From positions 29,652,150 to 29,716,149 of the forward strand of contig CM051514.1 of NCBI GenBank assembly GCA_028015205.1: a stretch of DNA of 64,000 bases, in the 5' to 3' direction. The position numbers and the translations under genes are program-made. Shown one piece after another: positions 1 through 10,514 of the stretch. Positions within the stretch are counted from its first letter, which is position 1. The number at the start of each line of letters is the position of its first letter. Under the pieces are notes generated by a model, which saw only the letters and a list, made by a program, of their open reading frames with translations, was not told the DNA's origin and did no database searches. The DNA comes from Mytilisepta virgata (lineage: Eukaryota > Mollusca > Bivalvia > Mytilida > Mytilidae).

Positions 1-798
1 ACGATGGATACTTGCTTTATTGTATGTCTGATAAGAATCTTTAACTTTTAATCCGAACTTAATCAAAGGAATAACAACGAAAGCCTATAAGGACACGGAT
101 TATATATACATTTGACTAAATCTGTAAAAAAAAAAGGACAAATATACCTAAGGAGCAATCAAAAAAACGTAATCCATTGGACAGACAAACCCGGGAAGAC
201 AAACGAACAACCACAAGCACAACAAATAAACACAGAAAACTAAAAACAATGAACAACACGAACTCCTATAAAAACCAGGAGTGAACCCAGGTGCTCCGGA
301 AGGGTAAGCAGTTCCTGCTCCTGTAAACCATATCACGCCTTTGTTATGTAAAAAACAAAATGGAAGATAAAAAACTGATTAAAGTGTATATTAATCCGCT
401 TTGAAATTGATAATATCGGGTAATCGATTATAAGGCATACATGAGTTTGCACTGAATAAGCTACTCTTGGAACTGACAAAAAGAGCTATGTCCAAATAAA
501 TTTTCAACCCTAAATCAAAATTAAACCAACTGTTGATCCGACCATTGGTAATACATACTAAGGAATGCCGAACTCAGGCACGAACGAAATACCGGACCTA
601 ACATTTTAGCTTTTGGGTGAGATCAGATAGTTTAGTTTCTAAAAACATTATTGTATGGTTGGTTTAAAACAACACAGTTATTCATAACAGATATCCATCA
701 CATTAAAACAGTAACTAGATGTCAGGAATCCAGTCATGACAGACCAATGATAAGGATAAGCTTAGTATTTTTCGTATACAACTTTATGTTTAGCGTTC
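1..798. repeat. Segmental duplicate, copy 1 (partner at 6944-7552)
   Basis: The stretch from the window edge to about 798 is a close copy of 6944-7552, in direct orientation, sharing blocks such as the opening ATGGATACTTGCTTTATTG and the closing CCAGACAGTGT. Copy 1 may start before the window. It differs mainly by a 192 bp insertion at 129-320 and small indels. No coding frame is conserved between the copies and no LTR hallmarks or pol gene lie between them, so I read it as a non-coding dispersed or segmental repeat. Confidence 0.8.
129..320 (-). mobile_element. Short retroelement 3'-end insertion with 7 bp TSD
   Basis: Absent from the paralogous copy at about 7069, which reads straight through CTGTAAACCATATC. 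Here the same site is split, and CTGTAAA is repeated on both sides (122-128 and 321-327), the signature of a target-site duplication. On the minus strand the insert encodes a scrap containing SGAPGFTPGF and runs into a T-rich tail (TATTTGTCC then a T run). Related scraps occur at 14775-15115, 33270-33495, 34075-34165, 36645-36870 and 42463-42625. Probably the 3' end of a non-LTR element or a SINE built on one. Confidence 0.75.
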
Positions 799-1793
799 AA
801 GGATGCCAGACAGTGTAGACTGAGTAAAGCGGAACATCCGGCATGAGAGACGCCACGACAAAGCACTGTAAATTTCGATGCGTTATAAGTATTAAAATGT
901 AAATCGAATTTTCCAATGAAGCACGCTCATGGCCATGTTCACGCTATTGCAGTCCATTGTGGATTGGGCCTCGTACCCTTAAATGGGAGAAACGGTGCCT
1001 CTTTGAACATATCACCAAAGAAAATTAACAGAAATCCATTACAGTACAAGACTGAATTATTATACATAGTTAATATGTCTTTATATGCATATATTCATTT
1101 TACTCTTTTTAAAAAAGCTTTGTCGCTCATCTATAAATAGGTACACGTCGAAGATGTATACAAAACGTACATATGCCGCTTACCTACCATAATCAACAAC
1201 AAAAATATTGCATGTATTACAGATAATGAAATGAATTAATATTTTATCTAATCGTTATAAGGAAATTATTTATAAAAATACAAATTATACACTTTTAATA
1301 CACACCTGTTTAAATTTCAGTCAGCAACACACAAACGATAATAATATATTAACCTGCACAGGTAAAAAAAAGTCAATGACCGGTACAATTAAAGTTATCT
1401 CCCCTAGTGAATATGTAAAATGTACCTCATTTTACATAAATCTTATGTAACATTCCCTTAATACTGCATACACGAGGGTGTGGATTGGTTGTAGGATAGA
1501 GATTAATGGCGTTAATGTTAATGAATGGATAATAATTACCCGAAAAGATAATACAATGTATAAAAATAATTTTAAAATGGACAGACTTCCATATGGCACC
1601 TACAGCTGTGTATAGCTTTGACGGAATAAACATATAGATGAGCTTATGGGGGTGCCAAATGGAACTCTTGCCAAATTACTGATTAAAGTAAATGACTACT
1701 GTACAGAATAAAGAAAATTGCTCATAATCCCTATTTCATCAATTTACTTTAAACGAACTTTTCACGAAACCATATCATTTGCAGCTTAAAACC
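799..1793. other. No gene seen
   Basis: AT-rich sequence with short open frames on both strands (a 74-codon plus frame near 916 and a 68-codon minus frame near 1427). Neither has recognisable motifs, and no splice-flanked exon is convincing. I see nothing here to annotate. Confidence 0.6.
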
Positions 1794-1856
1794 TTAGGGA
1801 ACAACCATTTAACTTCAGGCGGTGGGGGAGGGGGGTGGGTTATATTGTTATGATTT

Positions 1857-2526
1857 TTGGCTCTCCGGACCGTAGGTCCGAGAGCCTTATGCTGTGGGTA
1901 GCAGAATTTTCGTGATTTTGTGAGCTCGAGATCTCCAAAACGGTAACTTACTACAAATTGTGCATTTGGATGCATTCGGTATTTAGGCTGAAGTTGTGCA
2001 TGCTTTTTTCAAATCTAGTTTTACAGGTGTGGAATGCGAAATTTTGTAATGACCTATATTCCAATTATACACCATTGTAACAAAACAGTTAAAGTCCTTG
2101 ACATATAATTAAAGTTGCACCGGCTGAATGTTGATAAGAGAAACAAATGGATTACCTATTTATCTTGTAAATTATACACACACGATTTGAATGACACTTA
2201 TACGGATTAAAGTTTTAGGAAGATACCTAATGATATTTTGGTAAATATATACACATGAAAGCATCAGGGGTAAAGAAGATTTATCTGGGAAGGCGGAGTG
2301 TATATATTATTGAGCTTTGCTCAATTTTTAGGTAAAAATAGATACTTGAGATCTCTTTGTTTAACGGTCAGTTGTGCAGTGTTTTGCAACTTGCATAGAG
2401 AATATCACGTAAAAACTAGATATAGTACCTTCATAACAAAAATTAATTGCTTTCTTCAAAAGCATGTGGAAATGGTAAGATTGAAATGAAAATACCGGAG
2501 AGCCACGTGGCCATTGGCCTCTTGTT
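1857..2526. repeat. 0.67 kb unit with hairpin ends, copy 1
   Basis: Begins TTGGCTCTCCGGACC-GTA-GGTCCGAGAGCC, which folds on itself as a hairpin with one bulged base, and ends with CCGGAGAGCC, which can also pair with the opening GGCTCTCCGG, followed by ACGTGGCCATTGGCCTCTTG. The unit is repeated at 2706-3389 with about a dozen substitutions. The short open frames inside (a 63-codon plus frame, a 65-66-codon minus frame) are similar in both copies only because the DNA is. Likely a non-coding MITE-like unit. Confidence 0.75.
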
Positions 2527-2705
2527 TTTCAAGGTATGGACACAATGTTATTTTTTTTCGACTACAATCAAACCATTTTTTTTCTTACCAATTGCAAGTC
2601 GAATCAGAATTTCTTTTTAGCAATACCTAGAAAGTAAAAGGTGTATTTATCCCTATGAAATCAGCAGTGCAGTAAATAAAACTGGTATATACTATGAATT
2701 TGTTG

Positions 2706-3389
2706 TTGGCTCTCCGGACCGTAGGTCCGAGAGCCTTATGCTGTGGGTAGCAGAATTTTCGTGATTTTGTTAGCTCGAGATCTCCAAAACGGTAACTTAC
2801 TGCAAATTGTGCATTTGGATGCATTCGGTATTTAGGCTGAAGTTGTGCATGCTTTTTTCAAATCTAGTTTTACAGGTGTGGAATGAGAAATTTTGTAATG
2901 ACCTATATTCCCATTATACACCTTTGTAACAAAACAGTTAAAGTCCTTGACATATAATTAAAGTTGCACCGGCTGAATGTTGATAAGAGAAACAAATGGA
3001 TTACCTATTTATCTTGTAAATTATACACACACAACAGTCAATACAAGATTTGAATGACACCTATACGGATTAAAGTTTTAGGAAGATACCTAATGATATT
3101 TGGGTAAATATATACACATGAAAGCATCAGGGGTAAAGAAGATTTATCTGGGAAGGCGGAGTGTATATATTATTGAGCTTTGCTCAATTTTTAGGTAAAA
3201 ATAGATACCTGAGATTTCTTTGTTTAACGGTCAGTTGTGCAGTGTTTTGCAACTTGCATAGAGAATATCATGTAAAAACTAGATATAGTACCTTCATAAC
3301 AAAAATTAATTGCTTTCTTCAAAAGCATGTGGAAATGGTAAGATTGAAATGAAAATACCGGAGAGCCACGTGGCCATTGGCCTCTTGTT
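2706..3389. repeat. 0.67 kb unit with hairpin ends, copy 2
   Basis: Second direct copy of 1857-2526, with the same terminal hairpin and the same closing block. It carries a 13-14 bp insertion (AACAGTCAATACA) near 3034 relative to copy 1. About 180 bp of unrelated DNA separates the copies, so this is two insertions or a duplication with spacer, not head-to-tail satellite. Confidence 0.75.
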
Positions 3390-4621
3390 ATAAGAATACA
3401 TTTGCATATACTTTTCATTTGTAACTTTAAAACAAGATTTATATTCAGATCTCTGCAACACACACCACATGCACATAGGTCCATCTCGTAAATAATTAGC
3501 ATAGTTTCTGTACTTTGTATTTTATTATAATAATCATAATTCCACACAGTACTGAGTATACACACATTGGGTATATATACATGAATGCATATTTAAAAAA
3601 GGAACAATGATTTGATTGTCATGATTGTTGCTCTTCATCTTGATGGTTAATCACTGAAAGGTCAAGTATGACTGAAAAACTAAGGAAAATCTTTTATCAT
3701 ATTAAAAAAAAATCAAGTCAGGCCTGTATTAAATAATGGTCTAAAGCTTTTCTTGTAATGCTTATGATTTTTTAAATCAACTGTCGGATTCAATTATTTT
3801 TTTTTTGAAAAATATATCTAAACCAGAATTTTTTCCCCATAGTTTTGTAAAACAGATTATTTTTTTTTGGGCTTTTGCTGCTACAGATTATTTCTTTCCT
3901 TCCTTTGGGAATCAAGATATTTTTTTCACAAAAAACCATACCCCCACCCCCCACCCCCTTGAAGTTAAATGGTTGTTCCCTTAATAAAAAAACAAAATAA
4001 TATTGCCCAACATTTCCGACATTATGGCCTTGATTACGAGCAGCTATAAAAAGCCTTTACAGAATGCCCGGGACAGAATGAAACTTTTTCTAACTGAATA
4101 CAGAACAATGAAAGAAAGATTAACTGATTTTGAGACCATCTATCAAACCCCTCAAACACAGTTTTGATTTTTTTTCTTTTTGCAGTGGTTTTTGTATGCC
4201 TAAGTCTATGGTTAACTAATCTTAAATTAACAGTAAAGAAAATAGTATGTTGCTCGCGTTGAGATCGTTGAAATGTTCAGTGAGACTTATATCTCGAATA
4301 CAAAGCTCGTGGATGTCCAAAGAACTTGTTATATTTTTTTGCAAATACTTTGCAGTATGTTAATTTAAAGTGTCAGAATTCAGAGCTCAAGGTAATGATT
4401 GAATTAAGATATTTCCTCGACTTCAAAATATTTACTTGATACTTAAAATTATTTGGCATTAAAAAATAAATAAAATTGAAAACTTATGAGCATATGCTCT
4501 GTCTTTTTTTTGGTCATTTTTGCAATTGAATCTACCGTACAGTGTTTTAGTCTTACTGTTTATTTTTTATCTTGAGCACTGCTGATCTAACAGACATTTT
4601 TGATATGTGCTTTTACTGCAG

Positions 4622-4794
4622 GGCATCAAAAAGGACCTCGAAGGTAATGTCTGTTTAACCTCCGGAGCCGAAATCATGGATATACTAGCAACCGATCTCA
4701 AGAATGTACAGCCGAACTGCTTTAAAGGGCACCTCTATATAAATGCTCATGAAAGGGACTATTCCCTGATCCTTTGGGTGCCTTTTATACACAG
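4622..4794 (+). CDS. Candidate internal exon 1 of an unrecognised gene
   Basis: A pyrimidine tract and CTGCAG acceptor precede an open 173 bp segment that ends CACAG|GTTTGT. It encodes 57 residues in phase 0 and leaves 2 nt. The peptide contains GNVCLTSGAEIM, VQPNCFKGHLYIN and SLILWVPFIH, with base composition clearly less AT-rich than its flanks, as expected of coding DNA. It joins in phase to the next candidate exon at 5796. I do not recognise the family; the GHL...LILWVP pattern is faintly like the N-terminal region of TBC1D16-type RabGAPs, too weak to name. Upstream exons were not found. Confidence 0.45.
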
Positions 4795-5204
4795 GTTTGT
4801 ACTTTATTTATTTTTGTTAATGTCTGTCAAATCATATTTGCTTGTGTTCATCTCAGATTTTCGCAAACGTCAACGATAACACAGATCTACAGTAAATCAA
4901 CTCTTGTGGAAAGTTTGAAAACAAATTGATGCATCGTAGTCTTAGAAAAGGAAAGTAATACTAAGTATAATTTAAGAAATATTTTAAGATACTCCCCATA
5001 AACGAGTTTCCTTGTCAGTGAAGTTGAGACACACAGCATGAATGCTCTGATTTAGTAAATGCGATTGTAAAATAAAGATAAATGGTCATAGAAAAAAGTA
5101 CCGAAAAAACGTTTGTTTCACCACGTAACGACTTATTGAAAGAGGTAAACCAGGAAAAATACAACCTAAAATTCAATTTTATCTTTACAATATTACATAA
5201 ATTA

Positions 5205-5420
5205 CGAGAAATTTCTAATGCTCTTTTTTTATGCAGAGATAACCCTTAGCTGAGTATTTTATTTGTTTGGTTTTTTTATGCTTGTACTTATTAATTCATG
5301 ATTATATCTTTAACCGGATTTCCAACATATTGACCTCAGCACTGCTGATGAGTTGTCAGTGAACGCAATGGCCAAACAGTGCATCAAATTAATTGTGGTA
5401 TTTTGTGATACATATTTTTA
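5205..5420. repeat. Dispersed repeat, related to 41215-41420
   Basis: Shares with 41215-41420 the blocks AGAGATAACCCTTAGCTGAG (one base different there), TATTAATTCAT.ATTATATCTTTA and CAGTGCATCAAATT..TT..GGTATTTTGTGATA. Both are degenerate copies of a common bivalve-type repeat. A reverse-oriented scrap lies near 16090-16110. Non-coding. Confidence 0.6.
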
Positions 5421-5795
5421 TTACAAAATTTATAACACTTATTTTTACAAATTCAGATACAACAAATATACCAGGGTACGCTTAATTTTCAAATTTATAT
5501 TTAGAAATTAATAAACTTAGGTAAATCAAACAAACTATAATTAGAAACGTGATGACGCTCATTGTGCTCTTGTTTATTTCCCTTTTTTCACTGCGGTGCC
5601 ATATACCAGCATCCCCTAAGAAGGGAATCTTTATATTCACGGTTAGAAGTTATTTAAAGCATTTTGGAATAACAAAGGAAAAACTTACGGCGAATTACGA
5701 TTAACATTTGCGTTTGTAAAGAATACATTTTTACTGCTTTATGCGCTCCAACGTAAATGTTTAACAAAATCATGTAACTTGTCTCGACATTACAG

Positions 5796-5856
5796 ATGCC
5801 GTATACGAGACAAAAACTCTTTATCCGCCTTTTATGAGCACCTGGATCCACTTCAG
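5796..5856 (+). CDS. Candidate exon 2 of the same plus-strand gene
   Basis: ACATTACAG acceptor, 61 bp open segment, then CTTCAG|GTCGTG. It contributes 1 nt to complete the Arg codon split across the intron from 4794, then 20 codons (CRIRDKNSLSAFYEHLDPLQ), ending in phase 0. Splice-phase agreement on both sides supports it, but the exon is short and its donor (GTCGTG) is weak. Confidence 0.4.
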
Positions 5857-6634
5857 GTCGTGTTATGCATTGTTTTTTTTTACTGTTCGTTGTTTATTTT
5901 AAATGCATTTGTTTGCTTCTATCATTTTTGTCTTTTAGATCACATCTTTACTATAGCAGTCCATTTTGTATATTTATCCACTGCATATACACGTGTACTT
6001 AGAATTTAAGATTTCCCAGCGTCCGGTGCTTATAACACCTCATTATTTTTCCACTTGACCAAGTAGGTACTGATTTTTAAATGTTGGGGCAAAATATTGT
6101 CCTCAAAGCTCAAATATCGCTATACGAAGGATTGAAAATACTAAGAATATCCAGCATTTTGTCCACACCCAATCAGAAGAGAGTCCAGATAGTCTAAATG
6201 ATACTTGTAGTAAAGTTTAAATGGTTTACTGGGAATCCCAAACCCCCCTCCTTATCTATCCCGTCGTTCTGTTATAGTACAACTACTAACAAGGCGACTT
6301 CCGGTCAGACATTGGTTGGACAGAACTAAAATATTTAGATAGTAGGATCATTTCACTTTAAAAGCTGCTGTCTGATTGTGTCGCTGAATTAAACAAGTTA
6401 GTCAGAAATAACACAAATGAATAACACTACCATGTTTTTATTGAAATTGACCATTTTATTCCTTCTTTATTTGTACATACATGTATATATAATTGAAAGC
6501 TGCTCAATGTATAAACCTGTATGTAGCTCTAAAATGTAATATGGTTTCCTTTGTAACGACTAGTTACTGGTATATTTTCTTTGTTTTAGTGGATTATTCT
6601 CTATTATTCGGCTACTAATTGCTATCTCTTACAG

Positions 6635-6703
6635 TTTAATGATTGTGTATTTAGGAAAGGTGAACGGTATCCATACTACAAGCCCCCTCCCTCTTTTGTT
6701 TGA
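6635..6703 (+). CDS. Candidate exon 3, possibly terminal
   Basis: A CTCTTACAG acceptor is followed by 22 codons, starting FNDCVFRKGERYPYYKPPP, and a TGA at 6701-6703. The phase-0 start fits the phase-0 end at 5856. An internal AAAG|GTGAAC at 6659 could instead be a donor, which would make this a 25 bp exon with the gene continuing. No transcript evidence is available from sequence alone. Confidence 0.3.
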   Translation, partial: FNDCVFRKGERYPYYKPPPSFV

Positions 6704-6943
6704 ATGGGGGCTACGTTTATCTTTATCTTTCCCTGTATTTCACAAAGATGTAGACTCTAAGCTACATTCAATTTGCATCAAAAGTGAAAAACATTGTAAA
6801 CATGCACTTAATATTTACCGAGCATAGACCATAGACATTTTAAAAACATACTTGGAATGAACTTCTTTCATTTAAAACGAATGCACCTTGTGAAATAAAT
6901 TTCAAAAGGCAAAAAATCCATTTATGAAAAAACAATTTTAAGG

Positions 6944-7552
6944 TACGATGGATACTTGCTTTATTGTATGTCTGATAAGAATCTTTAACTTTTAATCCGA
7001 ACTTAGTCAAAGGAATAACAGAGAAAGCCTATAAAGACACGGATTATATATTCATTTGACTAAATCTGTAAACCATATCACGCCTTTGTTATGTAAAAAA
7101 AAAATGCAAGATAAAAAACTGATTAAAATGTATATTAATCCGCTATCGGTTAATCGATTATTAGGCATAAATGAGTTTGCACTGAATAAGCTAATCTTGG
7201 AAGTGACAAATAGAGCTATGTCCAAATAAATTTTCAATCCTAAACCAAAAGCTATCAAAATTAAACCAACTGTTGGTCCGACCATTTCTAATACATACTA
7301 ATGAATACTGAACTCAGGCACGAACGAAATACCGGACCTAACATTTTAAGTTTTGGGTGAGCTCAGATAGTTTAGTTTCTAAAAATATTATTGGATGGTT
7401 GGTTTAAAACAACTGTTATTCATAACAGATACAAATCACATTAAAACAGTAACCAGATGTCAGGAATCCAATCATGACAGAAAAATGATACGGATAAGGT
7501 TAGTATGTTTCGCATACAACTTTATTTTAGCGTTCAAGAATACCAGACAGTG
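6944..7552. repeat. Segmental duplicate, copy 2
   Basis: Direct copy of 1-798 without the retroelement insertion. It ends at CCAGACAGTGT, exactly where the left inverted repeat of the viral-gene fragment begins (7555); copy 1 continues past this point into AGACTGAGTAAAGCGG. That makes 7553-7555 a real insertion or rearrangement boundary. Confidence 0.8.
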
Positions 7553-7554
7553 TT

Positions 7555-7638
7555 AAGGCCGGGTTGAGGTAGAATAACACATGTCTCATATTTTGAGTAA
7601 TAACTCTTTTCCCGCCTTTTTTTCCATGTGAGGATAAT
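7555..7638 (+). repeat. Left inverted repeat of the viral-derived element
   Basis: About 84 bp, matching the reverse complement of 9247-9341. The shared core TAATAACTCTTTTCCCGC and the inner end CCATGTGAGGATAAT are identical in both arms apart from one base in the T run between them. Confidence 0.8.
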
Positions 7639-7791
7639 GTTGACAGTCTAGGGAGATAACTATTTTCCTAAACCTTTATGTTTGAATAGTTAAAGTCATA
7701 GTTCTTGGCTTTCTGTAAAAATGACGACATATTTTTTCAACATTTATTGACAATCATATTCCAGATATATACAACAATAATTTAAAAAATG

Positions 7792-8411
7792 TCATTCGTA
7801 AGTCTCTTTCAGCCTGACATCGTTGGCATCCAAGTCCCGGGTAGAAAAGTATTTCATAATGTCTTCCATCGAAAGGCTCCGATATCTCGACTTGATGAAA
7901 TGAATGCAGTAAAGTCCACAGGTGTCACTCCCATACGTTTGGATTCTGTTTGGCGTGTAGCGGTACTGAGATCCGTTGATGACCAATACGTCCTCGAAAC
8001 AACGATGGTAGGATCCCGGCGTGCGTCCGAGTGAATCGAAAAATTCTGCAGGTCAGTCTTTCGGGAAATGAAACACCACCCAATGACTTCCATTCTTTGC
8101 ACAGGAGTCCGTATTGACGACAAAGCTCTGCGGTCTGTACCCTACATGAGCGGGGAGATCGTCAGCGCAACATACAGTCACCGGTAAGTCTTTCAAATAG
8201 TCTTCCAACTCGAACCCGTAAATTCCATCGTCGAAATCTTGGCAATAGGTAACTCCTCCACTGCGATGCATCCCCGTTTGATGCGGTCTCTTAGTCCGGC
8301 ATAATGAACAAAGACGAGTCCGCATTCTCGGCAAGCTACGAAATCCTCTCTGTCGTCCTCGGAGCCGTTCGGTGTATCGGTGAAGTCTTCAGATTTGTGG
8401 TCTGTTTCCAT
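7792..8411 (-). pseudogene. Adenain-like cysteine protease (Polinton/adintovirus type), broken
   Basis: In relatives this maturation protease cleaves capsid precursors. Three pieces remain. 8411 down to about 8270 has an acidic N-terminus and a Cys-rich segment (CRECG). From about 8270 the frame shifts into the 8334-8053 frame, where NGSHWVVFHF carries the catalytic His. An in-frame TGA at 8053-8055 then interrupts it. The same frame continues to the stop at 7792 and holds SDTCGLYCIHF with the nucleophile Cys. His, an Asp-containing segment and Cys occur in the order expected for adenain. It starts 10 bp after the ATPase end, as in viral gene pairs. One frameshift and one nonsense codon make it non-functional as read. 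A Ulp1-type protease is the alternative. Confidence 0.75.
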
Positions 8412-8420
8412 GTCTTAGTC

Positions 8421-9205
8421 TCAGTTCCCGTTAACGATTCTTCTCTCCGTTTGTAAACCATCGGTGCGTAGTCTAAACGATTCCGGGGTGTCAGGTTTCA
8501 GGTCCACCAATAGGTATCCGTAGGGTTTCTTTGTAGCCTACTCGAACTTGCGTACAAAGATGTCCGATCTGAACGGATACATCTGTCGTCAAAGAGTCAC
8601 GATCGGCTGTCGGTCTACGGGATTGTATAGTAGAAGAGTACCAAATAGTGACAGTTTCTTCTCCGAGTCAGGTCCTTGCCGTTGTAGAGGTTCTGATTGA
8701 GCGCCATCACCGACAGGTTTCTGTGGTGAGAACCTTCTGTGAACAGGTCGTTGATCCGAGAGTCTTTGGCTAACGTCGACATCAGGTCGTCTAACACGAT
8801 CATGTTCCGTAAACCAGGATCGCAGAAGTGGTCGCTCTCCAGGTCTGACAGGATGCCACAGACAAATTCGACCTGCGGTACAACCGTTCTCTGTATTTCC
8901 GCGTAAAGAGGTCGCCATCTCTCTCTGTATAACCAGCCTATCCTCTGAGGGGTCGGTACGAACACCGTTTTCGTCTGTTGTAGCACGTATTTCAGGAAAT
9001 AAGTCTTTCCGCACGAAGCGGGTCCCGCGACGATCATGGTAAAGGGATGACGAAAGACGAAGGGGAGATGGTTCCCTCCTCCTCCCGGCGGCGGCGGCAG
9101 TGATTTGGCATTGGTCTTAACATTTATTTCAGCGTGAAAGTTTCTTCTATGCCGCAACATATAATCTCTCCTGGTGAACTTAATGTTATAATCTGAACAA
9201 AACAT
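8421..9205 (-). pseudogene. FtsK/HerA-type genome-packaging ATPase (Polinton/adintovirus, A32-like), broken
   Basis: In relatives this enzyme pumps DNA into the capsid. The open piece 9205-8615 (196 codons) has an N-terminal C2H2-like finger (C3, H19, H24), a Pro/Gly linker, Walker A GPASCGKT at 61-68, Walker B MIVLDD at 135-140 and a sensor region with Q171. Near 8630 the frame shifts into the frame that stops at 8589, then shifts again into the frame ending at 8421, which carries the family's C-terminal YGYLLVDLKP-type signature; that last part also has an in-frame TAG at 8538-8540. Two frameshifts and one nonsense codon indicate long neutral decay, although the ATPase core itself is still open. 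Confidence 0.8.
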
Positions 9206-9246
9206 GACACTGTTTTGTTTGTCCCCTCGATAGCTGTGTTCTTATA

Positions 9247-9341
9247 ATTATCCTCACATGGAAAAAAAGCGGGAAAAGAGTTATTACTCTCCCCTCAAAA
9301 TATGTTGTCAAGCATGTGTTCTTCTACCTCAACACGGCCTT
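9247..9341 (-). repeat. Right inverted repeat of the viral-derived element
   Basis: Reverse complement of 7555-7638 with an approximately 10 bp indel near the middle. It lies only 42 bp from the ATPase start codon, so if it was ever a terminus it would also have held the promoter region. Confidence 0.8.
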
Positions 9342-9808
9342 CGCTTGGACCTGGTTATTGTTACGTTGAGCAACTGGTCCCGGGTTGCTTGGATTGCGCA
9401 TTTTCTCTGGATATCCGAAATAATAATAATAAAAAAGAGAACAAAATGACGTTAATAATGATTACTCCGCTTTTTTCAACATTCCTTGCTTTCGTTTGTG
9501 TTGAAAGTAATCACTTTTTAACAAATTAATCCCTAGAAAGTATATTTGATCCTTGTTTGACAACTTAATCTCGTGTAAATTCATTCAAATTAATTAGAAT
9601 GGTAATAATTTGAAAATTAAATCCAGATCTTTAAATTCATAAAGAATACTCTAATACTTTCTTTTACAAGAATTATTCTGAGGATCTGTAGGACATTTTT
9701 ACGTCATTTTACATGATCTTATGTAACCAATCAAACGACGATCCGCGCATTAATGCACCATTTGTTGTAAAAGAGGATTTCTATGCAGGGTATTAAACAT
9801 ATTTACTT

Positions 9809-9950
9809 CATCATAATCCGATTAAGCATGTCCTAAAATGGATTTGTATGCATGGGTTTATAATGCGAAATATTCGCTGTTTTTATTGGTCATGAAGTAT
9901 TGCATCGCATCATAATCCGATTAAGCATGTCCTTAAATGGATTTGTATGC
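9809..9950. repeat. Two direct copies of a 43 bp block
   Basis: CATCATAATCCGATTAAGCA and the following GTCCT.AAATGGATTTGTAT occur at 9809-9852 and 9908-9950, about 99 bp apart. A third weak echo (GCATCATAGTCGGATTAT) is near 10023. Short minisatellite remnant in an otherwise gene-free stretch. Confidence 0.7.
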
Positions 9951-10514
9951 AAAGATTGAATAACCTTATAATGTTATATCATATTAGTCCTATTTTGTTC
10001 ACTGGAAAGACGCAATGTACTGCATCATAGTCGGATTATATGATGTCTATTTTTGGCTGTGTGCCTGAGTGCCAACATTTCATAAGATCAAAGAATACTG
10101 TAGGTGCTCATTAGTGAGGATTATGGGGCCCTCATGTAGGGTAATTATTGTATTCTCATTTCAGTTCTTTAAAAATACATTTCCAAAAAAAAAAAAATTT
10201 AGTACTATTTTTTTTTTGAAAAATGACAAAAAGAAGTGAAAAGAGAATCTTTAAATTAATTAAAATATAAATTGATTTTATATCAACTTGTTGGCTAATC
10301 AAAAAAGGACAAAAAAATATTTTTAATATATTTTATTGTATCTTAATAACTGATTTCATACATTATAGATAACATAATACTTATATACAATGAACAAGAA
10401 ATAACAAACAGCATTACATTATTTTGGTTTAAAATAGCATAAGCATTAAATACAATAATAATCACATTAAATAGCACTGTTCAAACTTTAAAATGTCACA
10501 CAATGTCTATATGT

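Larger units (their letters stand above)
1794..3984. mobile_element. Non-autonomous TIR element, about 2.2 kb
   Basis: The left end TTAGGGAACAACCATTTAAC with a following G-rich run (1794-1837) is matched, inverted, by a C-rich run followed by GTTAAATGGTTGTTCCCTTA (3941-3984). The arms are about 44 bp with a few mismatches. The AACAACCATTT terminus next to a poly-G run is a repeat end I recall as common in mollusc genomes. The interior has no transposase; it contains the tandem 0.67 kb pair at 1857-3389 and T-rich subterminal DNA. Could be a non-autonomous DNA transposon or a foldback element. Confidence 0.6.
7555..9341. mobile_element. Short Polinton/adintovirus-derived element with inverted terminal repeats
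   Basis: Left arm 7555-7638 (AAGGCCGGGTTGAGGTAGAA ... CCATGTGAGGATAAT) recurs inverted at 9247-9341 with roughly a ten-base indel and a few mismatches. Between the arms lie only two minus-strand genes, a packaging ATPase and an adenain-like protease, both broken. Known Polintons (Mavericks) are about 15-20 kb with PolB, integrase and capsid genes; none of these is present here. I read it as an internally deleted relic or a non-autonomous derivative. No 6 bp target-site duplication is apparent. The interior is visibly richer in G+C than its flanks, consistent with foreign origin. Confidence 0.7.

Noticed and set aside
3224..3565. 113-codon minus ORF near 3.4 kb
   Set aside because: It overlaps the end of the 0.67 kb repeat unit and continues into unrelated DNA; no motif, and the copy 1 equivalent is not open.
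1..7552. Direct repeats about 6.9 kb apart as LTRs of a retrovirus-like element
   Set aside because: No gag or pol, primer-binding site or polypurine tract lies between them, and the repeats do not have TG...CA ends.
7789..8034. 81-codon plus ORF and 89-codon minus ORF over the protease
   Set aside because: Antisense and alternative-frame shadows of the broken protease; no independent motif.
8589..9014. 141-codon minus ORF overlapping the packaging ATPase
   Set aside because: Mostly an out-of-frame shadow of the ATPase. Only its last few codons correspond to the family, because of a frameshift.
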